From Metridium senile (taxonomy: Eukaryota; Cnidaria; Anthozoa; Actiniaria; Metridiidae): a stretch of 64,000 nucleotides of DNA. The stretch lies in the NCBI GenBank assembly GCA_949775045.1, contig OX459110.1:6270229-6334228 (forward strand), in the 5' to 3' direction. Position numbers and translations under genes: made by a program. Below, one piece after another: positions 35,710-49,992 of the stretch. Each line of letters begins with the position of its first letter. Position 1 is the first letter of the stretch. Below the pieces are notes generated by a model. That model was not told the DNA's origin. It ran no database searches and saw nothing but the letters and a program-made list of their open reading frames with translations.

Positions 35710-37896
35710 ACACATTTTCAGATCACCCTATAGGGCATATTGCATTCTGGGTAGGATTTTGTAGTTTTTTCTAAATAAAATCTTGCGCATGTATCAGAAT
35801 GCTCTAATATTCTCAGACATTACTCACAGGGTCTAGGCGAAACTTTTGTGCCGAAAACCCCGATCTTTTTGACACATTTTCAGATCACCCTATAGGGCAT
35901 ATTGCATTCTGGGTAGGATTTTGTAGTTTTTTCTAAATAAAATCTTGCGCATGTATCAGAATGCTCTAATATTCTCAGACATTACTCACAGGGTCTAAGC
36001 GAAAATTTTGTGCCGAAAACCCCGATCTTTTTGACACATTTTCAGATCACCCTATAGGGCATATTGCATTCTGGGTAGGATTTTGTAGTTTTTTCTAAAT
36101 AAAATCTTGCGCATGTATCAGAATGCTCTAATATTCTCAGACATTACTCACAGGGTCTAGGCGAAAATTTTGTGCCGAAAACCCCGAACTTTTTGACACA
36201 TTTTCAGATCACCCTATAGGGCATATTGCATTCTGGGTAGGATTTTGTAGTTTTTTCTAAATAAAATCTTGCGCATGTATCAGAATGCTCTAATATTCTC
36301 AGACATTACTCACAGGGTCAAAGCGAAAATTTTGTGCCGAAAACCCCGATCTTTTTGACACATTTTCAGATCACCCTATAGGGCATATTGCATTCTGGGT
36401 AGGATTTTGTAGTTTTTTCTAAATAAAATCTTGCGCATGTATCAGAATGCTCTAATATTCTCAGACATTACTCACAGGGTCAAAGCGAAAATTTTATGCC
36501 GAAAACCCCGATCTTTTTGACACATTTTCAGATCACCCTATAGGGCATACTGCATTCTGGGTAGGATTTTGTAGTTTTTTCTAAATAAAATCTTGCGCAT
36601 GTATCAGAATGCTCTAATATTCTCAGACATTACTCACAGGGTCTAGGCGAAAATTTTGTGCCGAAAACCCCGAACTTTTTGACACATTTTCAGATCACCC
36701 TATAGGGCATATTGCATTCTGGGTAGGATTTTGTAGTTTTTTCTAAATAAAATCTTGCGCATGTATCAGAATGCTCTAATATTCTCAGACATTACTCACA
36801 GGGTCTAGGCGAAACTTTTGTGCCGAAAACCCCGATCTTTTTGACACATTTTCAGATCACCCTATAGGGCATATTGCATTCTGGGTAGGATTTTGTAGTT
36901 TTTTCTAAATAAAATCTTGCGCATGTATCAGAATGCTCTAATATTCTCAGACATTACTCACAGGGTCTAAGCGAAAATTTTGTGCCGAAAACCCCGATCT
37001 TTTTGACACATTTTCAGATCACCCTATAGGGCATATTGCATTCTGGGTAGGATTTTGTAGTTTTTTCTAAATAAAATCTTGCGCATGTATCAGAATGCTC
37101 TAATATTCTCAGACATTACTCACAGGGTCTAGGCGAAAATTTTGTGCCGAAAACCCCGAACTTTTTGACACATTTTCAGATCACCCTATAGGGCATATTG
37201 CATTCTGGGTAGGATTTTGTAGTTTTTTCTAAATAAAATCTTGCGCATGTATCAGAATGCTCTAATATTCTCAGACATTACTCACAGGGTCAAAGCGAAA
37301 ATTTTGTGCCGAAAACCCCGATCTTTTTGACACATTTTCAGATCACCCTATAGGGCATATTGCATTCTGGGTAGGATTTTGTAGTTTTTTCTAAATAAAA
37401 TCTTGCGCATGTATCAGAATGCTCTAATATTCTCAGACATTACTCACAGGGTCAAAGCGAAAATTTTATGCCGAAAACCCCGATCTTTTTGACACATTTT
37501 CAGATCACCCTATAGGGCATACTGCATTCTGGGTAGGATTTTGTAGTTTTTTCTAAATAAAATCTTGCGCATGTATCAGAATGCTCTAATATTCTCAGAC
37601 ATTACTCACAGGGTCTAGGCGAAAATTTTGTGCCGAAAACCCCGAACTTTTTGACACATTTTCAGATCACCCTATAGGGCATATTGCATTCTGGGTAGGA
37701 TTTTGTAGTTTTTTCTAAATAAAATCTTGCGCATGTATCAGAATGCTCTAATATTCTCAGACATTACTCACAGGGTCTAGGCGAAACTTTTGTGCCGAAA
37801 ACCCCGATCTTTTTGACACATTTTCAGATCACCCTATAGGGCATATTGCATTCTGGGTAGGATTTTGTAGTTTTTTCTAAATAAAATCTTGCGCAT
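35710..37896 (+). repeat. 972-bp higher-order repeat (6-mer), two copies
   Basis: Bases about 35,710-36,920 match 36,682-37,890 at +972. The six monomers are C, A, N, a TCAAAGCG unit with TTTTGTGCCG (36,318 and 37,290), a TCAAAGCG unit with TTTTATGCCG (36,480 and 37,452) plus CATACTGC (36,546 and 37,518), and N. The second copy ends at CATGGTTCAG (37,897). Confidence 0.9.
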
Positions 37897-38299
37897 GGTT
37901 CAGAATGCTCTAATATTCTCAGACATTACTCACAGGGTCTAAGCGAAAATTTTGTGCCCAAAACCCCGATCTTTTTGACACATTTTCAGATCACCCTATA
38001 GGGCATATTGCATTCTGGGTAGGATTTTGTAGTTTTTTCTAAATAAAATCTTGCGCATGTATCAGAATGCTCTAATATTCTCAGACATTACTCACAGGGT
38101 CTAGGCGAAAATTTTGTGCCGAGAACCCCGAACTTTTTGACACATTTTCAGATCACCCTATAGGGCATATTGCATTCTGGGTAGGATTTTGTAGTTTTTT
38201 CTAAATAAAATCTTGCGCATGTATCAGAATGCTCTAATATTCTCAGACATTACTCACAGGGTCTAGACGAAAATTTTGTGCCGAAAACCCCGATCTTTT
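37897..38299 (+). repeat. Short transition segment of A, N and GTCTAGACG monomers
   Basis: Standard 162-bp units with private GTGCCCAAAAC near 37,957, where G of a CpG is changed, and CCGAGAACC near 38,120. The GTCTAGACG unit near 38,261 resembles the X lineage but keeps full length. Confidence 0.7.
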
Positions 38300-40140
38300 T
38301 GACACATTTTCAGATCACCCTATAGGGCATATTGCATTCTGGGTAGGATTTTGTAGTTTTTTCTAAATAAAATCTTGCGCATGTATCAGAATGCTCTAAT
38401 ATTCTCAGACATTACTCACAGGGTCTAGGCGAAACTTTTGTGCCGAAAACCCCGATCTTTTTGACACATTTTCAGATCACCCTATAGGGCATATTGCATT
38501 CTGGGTAGGATTTTGTAGTTTTTTCTAAATAAAATCTTGCGCATGTATCAGAATGCTCTAATATTCTCAGACATTACTCACAGGGTCTAAGCGAAAATTT
38601 TGTGCCGAAAACCCCGATCTTTTTGACACATTTTCAGATCACCCTATAGGGCATATTGCATTCTGGGTAGGATTTTGTAGTTTTTTCTAAATAAAATCTT
38701 GCGCATGTATCAGAATGCTCTAATATTCTCAGACATTACTCACAGGGTCTAGGCGAAAATTTTGTGCCGAAAACCCCGAACTTTTTGACACATTTTCAGA
38801 TCACCCTATAGGGCATATTGCATTCTGGGTAGGATTTTGTAGTTTTTTTCTAAATAAAATCTTGCGCATGTATCAGAATGCTCTAATATTCTCAGACATT
38901 ACTCACAGGGTCTAGGCGAAACTTTTGTGCCGAAAACCCCGAACTTTTTGACACATTTTCAGATCACCCTATAGGGCATATTGCATTCTGGGTAGGATTT
39001 TGTAGTTTTTTCTAAATAAAATCTTGCGCATGTATCAGAATGCTCTAATATTCTCAGACATTACTCACAGGGTCTAGGCGAAACTTTTGTGCCGAAAACC
39101 CTGATCTTTTTGACACATTTTCAGATCACCCTATAGGGCATATTGCATTCTGGGTAGGATTTTGTAGTTTTTTCTAAATAAAATCTTGCGCATGTATCAG
39201 AATGCTCTAATATTCTCAGACATTACTCACAGTGTCTAAGCGAAAATTTTGTGCCGAAAACCCCGATCTTTTTGACACATTTTCAGATCACCCTATAGGG
39301 CATATTGCATTCTGGGTAGGATTTTGTAGTTTTTTCTAAATAAAATCTTGCGCATGTATCAGAATGCTCTAATATTCTCAGACATTTCTCACAGGGTCTA
39401 GGCGAAAATTTTGTGCCGAAAACCCCGAACTTTTTGACACATTTTCAGATCACCCTATAGGGCATATTGCATTCTGGGTAGGATTTTGTAGTTTTTTCTA
39501 AATAAAATCTTGCGCATGTATCAGAATGCTCTAATATTCTCAGACATTACTCACAGGGTCTAGGCGAAACTTTTGTGCCGAAAACCCCGAACTTTTTGAC
39601 ACATTTTCAGATCACCCTATAGGGCATATTGCATTCTGGGTAGGATTTTGTAGTTTTTTCTAAATAAAATCTTGCTCATGTATCAGAATGCTCTAATATT
39701 CTCAGACATTACTCACAGGGTCTAGGCGAAACTTTTGTGCCGAAAACCCCGATCTTTTTGACACATTTTCAGATCACCCTATAGGGCATATTGCATTCTG
39801 GGTAGGATTTTGTAGTTTTTTCTAAATAAAATCTTGCGCATGTATCAGAATGCTCTAATATTCTCAGACATTACTCACAGTGTCTAAGCGAAAATTTTGT
39901 GCCGAAAACCCCGATCTTTTTGACACATTTTCAGATCACCCTATAGGGCATATTGCATTCTGGGTAGGATTTTGTAGTTTTTTCTAAATAAAATCTTGCG
40001 CATGTATCAGAATGCTCTAATATTCTCAGACATTACTCACAGGGTCTAGGCGAAAATTTTGTGCCGAAAACCCCGAACTTTTTGACACATTTTCAGATCA
40101 CCCTATAGGGCATATTGCATTCTGGGTAGGATTTTGTAGT
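38300..40140 (+). repeat. 648-bp higher-order repeat (4-mer), nearly three copies
   Basis: The order C, A, N, C/GAAC repeats at about 648-649 bp from 38.4 to 40.1 kb. One extra T near 38,841 makes one unit 649. CACAGTGTCTAAG is shared by the A units at 39,230 and 39,878 but not by the first (38,581). Private changes include CCCTGATC near 39,101, GACATTTCTC near 39,382 and TTGCTCATG near 39,673. Confidence 0.82.
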
Positions 40141-41339
40141 TTTTTCTAAATAAAATCTTGCGCATGTATCAGAATGCTCTAGTATTCTCAGACATTACTC
40201 ACAGCGTCTAGGCGAAAATTTTGAGCTGAAAACCCCGATCTTTTTGACACATTTTCAGATCACTCTATAGGGCATATTGCATTCTGGGTAGGATTTTGTA
40301 GTTTTTTCTAAATGAAATCTTGCACATTTATCAGAATGCTCTAATATTCTCAGACATTACTCACAGGGTCTAGGCAAAAATTTTGTGCCGAAAACCCCGA
40401 TCTTTTTGACACATTTTTACATCACCCTATAGGGCATATTGCATTCTGGGTAGGATTTTGTAGTTTTTTCTAAATAAAATCTTGCGCATGTATCAGAATG
40501 CTCTAGTATTCTCAGACATTACTCACAGCGTCTAGGCGAAAATTTTGAGCTGAAAACCCCGATCTTTTTGACACATTTTCAGATCACTCTATAGGGCATA
40601 TTGCATTCTGGGTAGGATTTTGTAGTTTTTTCTAAATGAAATCTTGCACATTTATCAGAATGCTCTAATATTCTCAGACATTACTCACAGGGTCTAGGCA
40701 AAAATTTTGTGCCGAAAACCCCGATCTTTTTGACACATTTTTACATCACCCTATAGGACATATTGCATTCTGGGTAGGATTTTGTAGTTTTTTCTAAATA
40801 AAATCTTGTGCATGTATCAGAATGCTCTAATATTCTCAGACATTACTCACAGGGTCTAGGCAAAAATTTTGTGCCGAAAACCCCGATCTTTTTGACACAT
40901 TTTTACATCACCCTATAGGACATATTGCATTCTGGGTAGGATTTTGTAGTTTTTTCTAAATAAAATCTTGTGCATGTATCAGAATGCTCTAATATTCTCA
41001 GACATTACTCACAGGGTCTAGGCGAAAATTTTGTGCCGAAAACCCCGAACTTTTTGACACATTTTCAGATCACCCTATAGGGCATATTGCATTCTGGGTA
41101 GGATTTTGTAGTTTTTTCTAAATAAAATCTTGCGCATGTATCAGAATGCTCTAATATTCTCAGACATTACTCAGAGGGTCTAGGCGAAAATTTTGAGCTG
41201 AAAACCCCGATCTTTTTGACACATTTTCAGATCACTCTATAGGGCATATTGCATTCTGGGTAGGATTTTGTAGTTTTTTCTAAATGAAATCTTGCACATT
41301 TACCAGAATGCTCTAATATTCTCAGACATTACTCACAGG
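40141..41339 (+). repeat. W-S dimers (324 bp) and consecutive S monomers
   Basis: CTCTAGTATT with CACAGCGTCT recurs at 40,177 and 40,501, an offset of 324. Each copy begins a W monomer followed by an S monomer. Two near-identical S units with CTTGTGCATG follow at a spacing of 162 (40,803 and 40,965). Another W is at 41.2-41.3 kb with private TTACCAG. W positions (AAATGAAATC) are 40,310, 40,634 and 41,282. Confidence 0.85.
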
Positions 41340-42950
41340 GTCTAGGCGAAACTTTTGTACCGAAAACCCCGATCTTTTTGACACATTTTCAGATCACCCT
41401 ATAGGGCATATTGCATTCTGGGTAGGATTTTGTAGTTTTTTCTAAATAAAATCTTGCGCATGTATCAGAATGCTCTAATATTCTCAGACATTACTCACAG
41501 GGTCTAAGCGAAAATTTTGTGCCGAAAACCCCGATCTTTTTGACACATTTTCAGATCACCCTATAGGGCATATTGCATTCTGGGTAGGATTTTGTAGTTT
41601 TTTCTAAATAAAATCTTGCGCATGTATCAGAATGCTCTAATATTCTCAGACATTACTCACAGGGTCTAGGCGAAAATTTTGTGCCGAAAACCCCGAACTT
41701 TTTGACACATTTTCAGATCACCCTATAGGGCATATTGCATTTTGGGTAGGATTTTGTAGTTTTTTCTAAATAAAATCTTGCGCATGTATCAGAATGCTCT
41801 AATATTCTCAGACATTACTCACAGGGTCTAGGCGAAACTTTTGTACCGAAAACCCCGATCTTTTTGACACATTTTCAGATCACCCTATAGGGCATATTGC
41901 ATTCTGTGTAGGATTTTGTAGTTTTTTCTAAATAAAATCTTGCGCATGTATCAGAATGCTCTAATATTCTAAGACATTACTCACAGGGTCTAGGCGAAAC
42001 TTTTGTACCGAAAACCCCGATCTTTTTGACACATTTTCAGATCACCCTATAGGGCATATTGCATTCTGGGTAGGATTTTGTAGTTTTTTCTAAATAAAAT
42101 CTTGCGCATGTATCAGAATGCTCTAATATTCTCAGACATTACTCACAGGGTCTAAGCGAAAATTTTGTGCCGAAAACCCCGATCTTTTTGACACATTTTC
42201 AGATCACCCTATAGGGCATATTGCATTCTGGGTAGGATTTTGTAGTTTTTTCTAAATAAAATCTTGCGCATGTATCAGAATGCTCTAATATTCTCAGACA
42301 TTACTCACAGGGTCTAGGCGAAAATTTTGTGCCGAAAACCCCGAACTTTTTGACACATTTTCAGATCACCCTATAGGGCATATTGCATTTTGGGTAGGAT
42401 TTTGTAGTTTTTTCTAAATAAAATCTTGCGCATGTATCAGAATGCTCTAATATTCTCAGACATTACTCACAGGGTCTAGGCGAAACTTTTGTACCGAAAA
42501 CCCCGATCTTTTTGACACATTTTCAGATCACCCTATAGGGCATATTGCATTCTGTGTAGGATTTTGTAGTTTTTTCTAAATAAAATCTTGCGCATGTATC
42601 AGAATGCTCTAATATTCTAAGACATTACTCACAGGGTCTAGGCGAAACTTTTGTACCGAAAACCCCGATCTTTTTGACACATTTTCAGATCACCCTATAG
42701 GGCATATTGCATTCTGGGTAGGATTTTGTAGTTTTTTCTAAATAAAATCTTGCGCATGTATCAGAATGCTCTAATATTCTCAGACATTACTCACAGGGTC
42801 TAAGCGAAAATTTTGTGCCGAAAACCCCGATCTTTTTGACACATTTTCAGATCACCCTATAGGGCATATTGCATTCTGGGTAGGATTTTGTAGTTTTTTC
42901 TAAATAAAATCTTGCGCATGTATCAGAATGCTCTAATATTCTCAGACATT
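41340..42950 (+). repeat. 648-bp higher-order repeat (P-A-N-P), about 2.4 copies
   Basis: Markers at +648 are CATTTTGGG (41,738 and 42,386), CTGTGTAGG (41,904 and 42,552) and CTAAGACATT (41,969 and 42,617). P monomers (TTTTGTACCG) flank A and N units. The third copy is cut after its second unit, where a W unit with CACAGCGTCT begins near 42,955. Confidence 0.88.
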
Positions 42951-44649
42951 ACTCACAGCGTCTAGGCGAAAATTTTGAGCTGAAAACCCCGATCTTTTTG
43001 ACACATTTTCAGATCACTCTATAGGGCATATTGCATTCTGGGTAGGATTTTGTAGTTTTTTCTAAATGAAATCTTGCACATTTATCAGAATGCTCTAATA
43101 TTCTCAGACATTACTCACAGGGTCTAGGCAAAAATTTTGTGCCGAAAACCCCGATCTTTTTGACACATTTTTACATCACCCTATAGGACATATTGCATTC
43201 TGGGTAGGATTTTGTAGTTTTTTCTAAATAAAATCTTGTGCATGTATCAGAATGCTCTAATATTCTCAGACATTACTCACAGGGTCTAGGCAAAAATTTT
43301 GTGCCGAAAACCCCGATCTTTTTGACACATTTTTACATCACCCTATAGGACATATTGCATTCTGGGTAGGATTTTGTAGTTTTTTCTAAATAAAATCTTG
43401 TGCATGTATCAGAATGCTCTAATATTCTCAGACATTACTCACAGGGTCTAGGCAAAAATTTTGTGCCGAAAACTCCGATCTTTTTGACACATTTTTACAT
43501 CACCCTATAGGACATATTGCATTCTGGGTAAGATTTTGTAGTTTTTTCTAAATAAAATCTTGTGCATGTATCAGAATGCTCTAATATTCTCAGACATTAC
43601 TCACAGGGTCTAAGCGAAAATTTTGTGCCGAAAACTCCGATCTTTTTGACACATTTTTACATCACCCTATAGGACATATTGCATTCTGGGTAGGATTTTG
43701 TAGTTTTTTCTAAATAAAATCTTGTGCATGTATCAGAATGCTCTAATATTCTCAGACATTACTCACAGGGTCTAGGCAAAAATTTTGTGCCGAAAACTCC
43801 GATCTTTTTGACACATTTTTACATCACCCTATAGGACATATTGCATTCTGGACAGGATTTTGTAGTTTTTTCTAAATAAAATCTTGCGCATGTATCAGAA
43901 TGCTCTAATATTCTCAGACATTACTCACAGGGTCTAGGCGAAACTTTTGTGCCGAAAACCCCGATCTTTTTGACACATTTTCAGATCACCCTATAGGGCA
44001 TATTGCATTCTGGGTAGGATTTTGTAGTTTTTTCTAAATAAAATCTTGCGCATGTATCAGAATGCTCTAATATTCTCAGACATTACTCACAGGGTCTAAG
44101 CGAAAATTTTGTGCCGAAAACCCCGATCTTTTTGACACATTTTCAGATCACCCTATAGGGCATATTGCATTCTGGGTAAGATTTTGTAGTTTTTTCTAAA
44201 TAAAATCTTGTGCATGTATCAGAATGCTCTAATATTCTCAGACATTACTCACAGGGTCTAGGCAAAAATTTTGTGCCGAAAACTCCGATCTTTTTGACAC
44301 ATTTTTACATCACCCTATAGGACATATTGCATTCTGGGTAGGATTTTGTAGTTTTTTCTAAATAAAATCTTGTGCATGTATCAGAATGCTCTAATATTCT
44401 CAGACATTACGCACAGGGTCTAGGCAAAAATTTTGTGCCGAAAACTCCGATCTTTTTGACACATTTTTACATCACCCTATAGGACATATTGCATTCTGGA
44501 CAGGATTTTGTAGTTTTTTCTAAATAAAATCTTGCGCATGTATCAGAATGCTCTAATATTCTCAGACATTACTCACAGGGTCTAGGCGAAACTTTTGTGC
44601 CGAAAACCCCGATCTTTTTGACACATTTTCAGATCACCCTATAGGGCAT
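42951..44649 (+). repeat. S-rich block with 648-bp repeat
   Basis: One W (43,064) leads into a run of S monomers with CTTGTGCATG. Bases about 43,440-44,090 match 44,090-44,740 at +648. Shared markers are GGGTAAGATT (43,526 and 44,174) and GGACAGG (43,850 and 44,498). The A unit near 43,612 has S-type right-hand sequence (CTCCGATC then TTTTTACATC), so it is a hybrid. ACGCACAGG near 44,409 is private. Confidence 0.82.
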
Positions 44650-46300
44650 ATTGCATTCTGGGTAGGATTTTGTAGTTTTTTCTAAATAAAATCTTGCGCA
44701 TGTATCAGAATGCTCTAATATTCTCAGACATTACTCACAGGGTCTAAGCGAAAATTTTGTGCCGAAAACCCCGATCTTTTTGACACATTTTCAGATCACC
44801 CTATAGGGCATATTGCATTCTGGGTAGGATTTTGAAGTTTTTTCTAAATAAAATCTTGCGCATGTATCAGAATGCTCTAATATTCTCAGACATTACTCAC
44901 AGGGTCTAAGCGAAAATTTTGTGCCGAAAACCCCGATCTTTTTGACATATTTTCAGATCACCCTATAGGGCATATTGCATTCTGGGTAGGATTTTGTAGT
45001 TTTTTCTAAATAAAATCTTGCGCATGTATCAGAATGCTCTAATATTCTCAGACATTACTCACAGGGTCTAGGCGAAAATTTTGAGCTGAAAACCCCGATC
45101 TTTTTGACACATTTTCAGATCACTCTATAGGGCATATTGCATTCTGGGTAGGATTTTGTAGTTTTTTCTAAATGAAATCTTGCACATTTATCAGAATGCT
45201 CTAATATTCTCAGACATTACTCACAGGGTCTAGGCAAAAAATTTTGTGCCGAAAACCCCGATCTTTTTGACACATTTTTACATCACCCTATAGGACATAT
45301 TGCATTCTGGGTAGGATTTTGTAGTTTTTTCTAAATAAAATCTTGTGCATGTATCAGAATGCTCTAATATTCTCAGACATTACTCACAGGGTCTAGGCAA
45401 AAATGTTGTGCCGAAAACTCCGATCTTTTTGACCCATTTTCAGATCACCCTATAGGGCATATTGCATTCTGGGTAGGATTTTGTAGTTTTTTCTAAATAA
45501 AATCTTGCGCATGTATCAGAATGCTCTAATATTCTCAGACATTACTCACAGGGTCTAAGCGAAAATTTTGTGCCGAAAACCCCGATCTTTTTGACACATT
45601 TTCAGATCACCCTATAGGGCATATTGCATTCTGGGTAGGATTTTGAAGTTTTTTCTAAATAAAATCTTGCGCATGTATCAGAATGCTCTAATATTCTCAG
45701 ACATTACTCACAGGGTCTAAGCGAAAATTTTGTGCCGAAAACCCCGATCTTTTTGACATATTTTCAGATCACCCTATAGGGCATATTGCATTCTGGGTAG
45801 GATTTTGTAGTTTTTTCTAAATAAAATCTTGCGCATCTATCAGAATGCTCTAATATTCTCAGACATTACTCACAGGGTCTAGGCGAAAATTTTGAGCTGA
45901 AAACCCCGATCTTTTTGACACATTTTCAGATCACTCTATAGGGCATATTGCATTCTGGGTAGGATTTTGTAGTTTTTTCTAAATGAAATCTTGCACATTT
46001 ATCAGAATGCTCTAATATTCTCAGACATTACTCACAGGGTCTAGGCAAAAAATTTTGTGCCGAAAACCCCGATCTTTTTGACACATTTTTACATCACCCT
46101 ATAGGACATATTGCATTCTGGGTAGGATTTTGTAGTTTTTTCTAAATAAAATCTTGTGCATGTATCAGAATGCTCTAATATTCTCAGACATTACTCACAG
46201 GGTCTAGGCAAAAATGTTGTGCCGAAAACTCCGATCTTTTTGACCCATTTTCAGATCACCCTATAGGGCATATTGCATTCTGGGTAGGATTTTGTAGTTT
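44650..46300 (+). repeat. 811-bp higher-order repeat (5-mer), two copies
   Basis: Shared markers at +811 are TTTTGAAGTTTT (44,831 and 45,642), GACATATTTTC (44,944 and 45,755), W (45,170 and 45,981), an extra A in GGCAAAAAATTTTG (near 45,235 and 46,046), AAAATGTTGTG (near 45,403 and 46,214) and GACCCATTTTC (45,431 and 46,242). The extra A makes the unit 811. Copy 2 has private GCATCTATC near 45,835. Confidence 0.92.
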
Positions 46301-47959
46301 TTTCTAAATAAAATCTTGCGCATGTATCAGAATGCTCTAATATTCTCAGACATTACTCACAGGGTCTAGGCGAAACTTTTGTGCCGAAAACCCCGATCTT
46401 TTTGACACATTTTCAGATCACCCTATAGGGCATATTGCATTCTGGGTAGGATTTTGTATTTTTTTCTAAATAAAATCTTGCGCATTTATCAGAATGCTCT
46501 AATATTCTCAGACATTACTCACAGGGTCTAGGCGAAACTTTTGTACCGAAAACCCCGATCTTTTTGACACATTTTCACATCACCCTATAGGGCATATTGC
46601 ATTCTGGGTAGGATTTTGTAGTTTTTTCTAAATAAAATCTTGCGCATGTATCAGAATGCTCTAATATTCTCAGACATTACTCACAGGGTCAAATTTTGTG
46701 CCGAAAACCCCGAACTTTTTGACACATTTTCAGATCACCCTATAGGGCATATTGCATTCTGGGTAGGATTTTGTAGTTTTTTCTAAATAAAATCTTGCGC
46801 ATGTATCAGAATGCTCTAATATTCTCAGACATTACTCACAGGGTCTAGGCGAAACTTTTGTACCGAAAACCCCGATCTTTTTGACACATTTTCAGATCAC
46901 CCTATAGGGCATATTGCATTCTGGGTAGGATTTTGTAGTTTTTTCTAAATAAAATCTTGCGCATGTATCAGAATGCTCTAATATTCTCAGACATTACTCA
47001 CAGGGTCTAGGCGAAAATTTTGTGCCGAAAACCCCGAACTTTTTGACACATTTTCAGATCACCCTATAGGGCATATTGCATTCTGGGTAGGATTTTGTAG
47101 TTTTTTCTAAATAAAATCTTGCGCATGTATCAGAATGCTCTAATATTCTCAGACATTACTCACAGGGTCTAGGCGAAAATTTTGAGCTGAAAACCCCGAT
47201 CTTTTTGACACATTTTCAGATCACTCTATAGGGCATATTGCATTCTGGGTAGGATTTTGTAGTTTTTTCTAAATGAAATCTTGCACATTTATCAGAATGC
47301 TCTAATATTCTCAGACATTACTCACAGGGTCTAGGCGAAACTTTTGTACCGAAAACCCCGATCTTTTTGACACATTTTCAGATCACCCTATAGGGCATAT
47401 TGCATTCTGGGTAGGATTTTGTAGTTTTTTCTAAATAAAATCTTGCGCATGTATCAGAATGCTCTAATATTCTCAGACATTACTCACAGGGTCTAGGCGA
47501 AAATTTTGTGCCGAAAACCCCGAACTTTTTGACACATTTTCAGATCACCCTATAGGGCATATTGCATTCTGGGTAGGATTTTGTAGTTTTTTCTAAATAA
47601 AATCTTGCGCATGTATCAGAATGCTCTAATATTCTCAGACATTACTCACAGGGTCTAGGCGAAAATTTTGAGCTGAAAACCCCGATCTTTTTGACACATT
47701 TTCAGATCACTCTATAGGGCATATTGCATTCTGGGTAGGATTTTGTAGTTTTTTCTAAATGAAATCTTGCACATTTATCAGAATGCTCTAATATTCTCAG
47801 ACATTACTCACAGGGTCTAGGCGAAACTTTTGTACCGAAAACCCCGATCTTTTTGACACATTTTCAGATCACCCTATAGGGCATATTGCATTCTGGGTAG
47901 GATTTTGTAGTTTTTTCTAAATAAAATCTTGCGCATGTATCAGAATGCTCTAATATTCT
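46301..47959 (+). repeat. N-W-P trimers (486 bp) and first D monomer
   Basis: After C and P units with TTTTGTATTTTTTTC and TTCACATC, the first 155-bp D monomer occurs at 46,612-46,766. From about 47,010 the order N, W, P repeats at 486 bp (W at 47,271 and 47,757). This trimer is part of the larger 1,289-bp unit that follows. Confidence 0.85.
46612..46766 (+). repeat. D monomer, 155 bp (copy 1)
   Basis: A 7-bp deletion joins GGGTC to AAATTTTG (46,690/46,691). This is the earliest of nine identical junctions in the window. The spacing to the next is 1,937 bp (12 monomers minus 7). Confidence 0.93.
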
Positions 47960-48548
47960 CAGACATTACTCACAGGGTCTAGGCGAAACTTTTGTACCGA
48001 AAACCCCGATCTTTTTGACACATTTTCAGATCACCCTATAGGGCATATTGCATTCTGGGTAGGATTTTGTAGTTTTTTCTAAATAAAATCTTGCGCATGT
48101 ATCAGAATGCTCTAATATTCTCAGACATTACTCACAGGGTCTAGGCGAAAATTTTGTGCCGAAAACCCCGAACTTTTTGACACATTTTCAGATCACCCTA
48201 TAGGGCATATTGCATTCTGGGTAGGATTTTGTAGTTTTTTCTAAATAAAATCTTGCGCATGTATCAGGATGCTCTAATATTCTCAGACATTACTCACAGG
48301 GTCTAGGCGAAAATTTTGAGCTGAAAACCCCGATCTTTTTGACACATTTTCAGATCACTCTATAGGGCATATTGCATTCTGGGTAGGATTTTGTAGTTTT
48401 TTCTAAATGAAATCTTGCACATTTATCAGAATGCTCTAATATTCTCAGACATTACTCACAGGGTCTAGGCGAAACTTTTGTACCGAAAACCCCGATCTTT
48501 TTGACACATTTTCAGATCACCCTATAGGGCATATTGCATTCTGGGTAG

Positions 48549-48703
48549 GATTTTGTAGTTTTTTCTAAATAAAATCTTGCGCATGTATCAGAATGCTCTA
48601 ATATTCTCAGACATTACTCACAGGGTCAAATTTTGTGCCGAAAACCCCGAACTTTTTGACACATTTTCAGATCACCCTATAGGGCATATTGCATTCTGGG
48701 TAG
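48549..48703 (+). repeat. D monomer, 155 bp (copy 2)
   Basis: Same GGGTC|AAATTTTG junction; sits between two P monomers in the first 1,289-bp unit. Confidence 0.93.
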
Positions 48704-49837
48704 GATTTTGTAGTTTTTTCTAAATAAAATCTTGCGCATGTATCAGAATGCTCTAATATTCTCAGACATTACTCACAGGGTCTAGGCGAAACTTTTGTAC
48801 CGAAAACCCCGATCTTTTTGACACATTTTCAGATCACCCTATAGGGCATATTGCATTCTGGGTAGGATTTTGTAGTTTTTTCTAAATAAAATCTGGCGCA
48901 TGTATCAGAATGCTCTAATATTCTCAGACATTACTCACAGGGTCTAGGCGAAAATTTTGTGCCGAAAACCCCGAACTTTTTGACACATTTTCAGATCACC
49001 CTATAGGGCATATTGCATTCTGGGTAGGATTTTGTAGTTTTTTCTAAATAAAATCTTGCGCATGTATCAGAATGCTCTAATATTCTCAGACATTACTCAC
49101 AGGGTCTAGGCGAAAATTGTGAGCTGAAAACCCCGATCTTTTTGACACATTTTCAGATCACTCTATAGGGCATATTGCATTCTGGGTAGGATTTTGTAGT
49201 TTTTTCTAAATGAAATCTTGCACATTTATCAGAATGCTCTAATATTCTCAGACATTACTCACAGGGTCTAGGCGAAACTTTTGTACCGAAAACCCCGATC
49301 TTTTTGACACATTTTCAGATCACCCTATAGGGCATATTGCATTCTGGGTAGGATTTTGTAGTTTTTTCTAAATAAAATCTTGCGCATGTATCAGAATGCT
49401 CTAATATTCTCAGACATTACTCACAGGGTCTAGGCGAAAATTTTGTGCCGAAAACCCCGAACTTTTTGACACATTTTCAGATCACCCTATAGGGCATATT
49501 GCATTCTGGGTAGGATTTTGTAGTTTTTTCTAAATAAAATCTTGCGCATGTATCAGGATGCTCTAATATTCTCAGACATTACTCACAGGGTCTAGGCGAA
49601 AATTTTGAGCTGAAAACCCCGATCTTTTTGACACATTTTCAGATCACTCTATAGGGCATATTGCATTCTGGGTAGGATTTTGTAGTTTTTTCTAAATGAA
49701 ATCTTGCACATTTATCAGAATGCTCTAATATTCTCAGACATTACTCACAGGGTCTAGGCGAAACTTTTGTACCGAAAACCCCGATCTTTTTGACACATTT
49801 TCAGATCACCCTATAGGGCATATTGCATTCTGGGTAG

Positions 49838-49992
49838 GATTTTGTAGTTTTTTCTAAATAAAATCTTGCGCATGTATCAGAATGCTCTAATATTCTCAGA
49901 CATTACTCACAGGGTCAAATTTTGTGCCGAAAACCCCGAACTTTTTGACACATTTTCAGATCACCCTATAGGGCATATTGCATTCTGGGTAG
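49838..49992 (+). repeat. D monomer, 155 bp (copy 3)
   Basis: Counterpart of copy 2 in the second 1,289-bp unit. Confidence 0.93.
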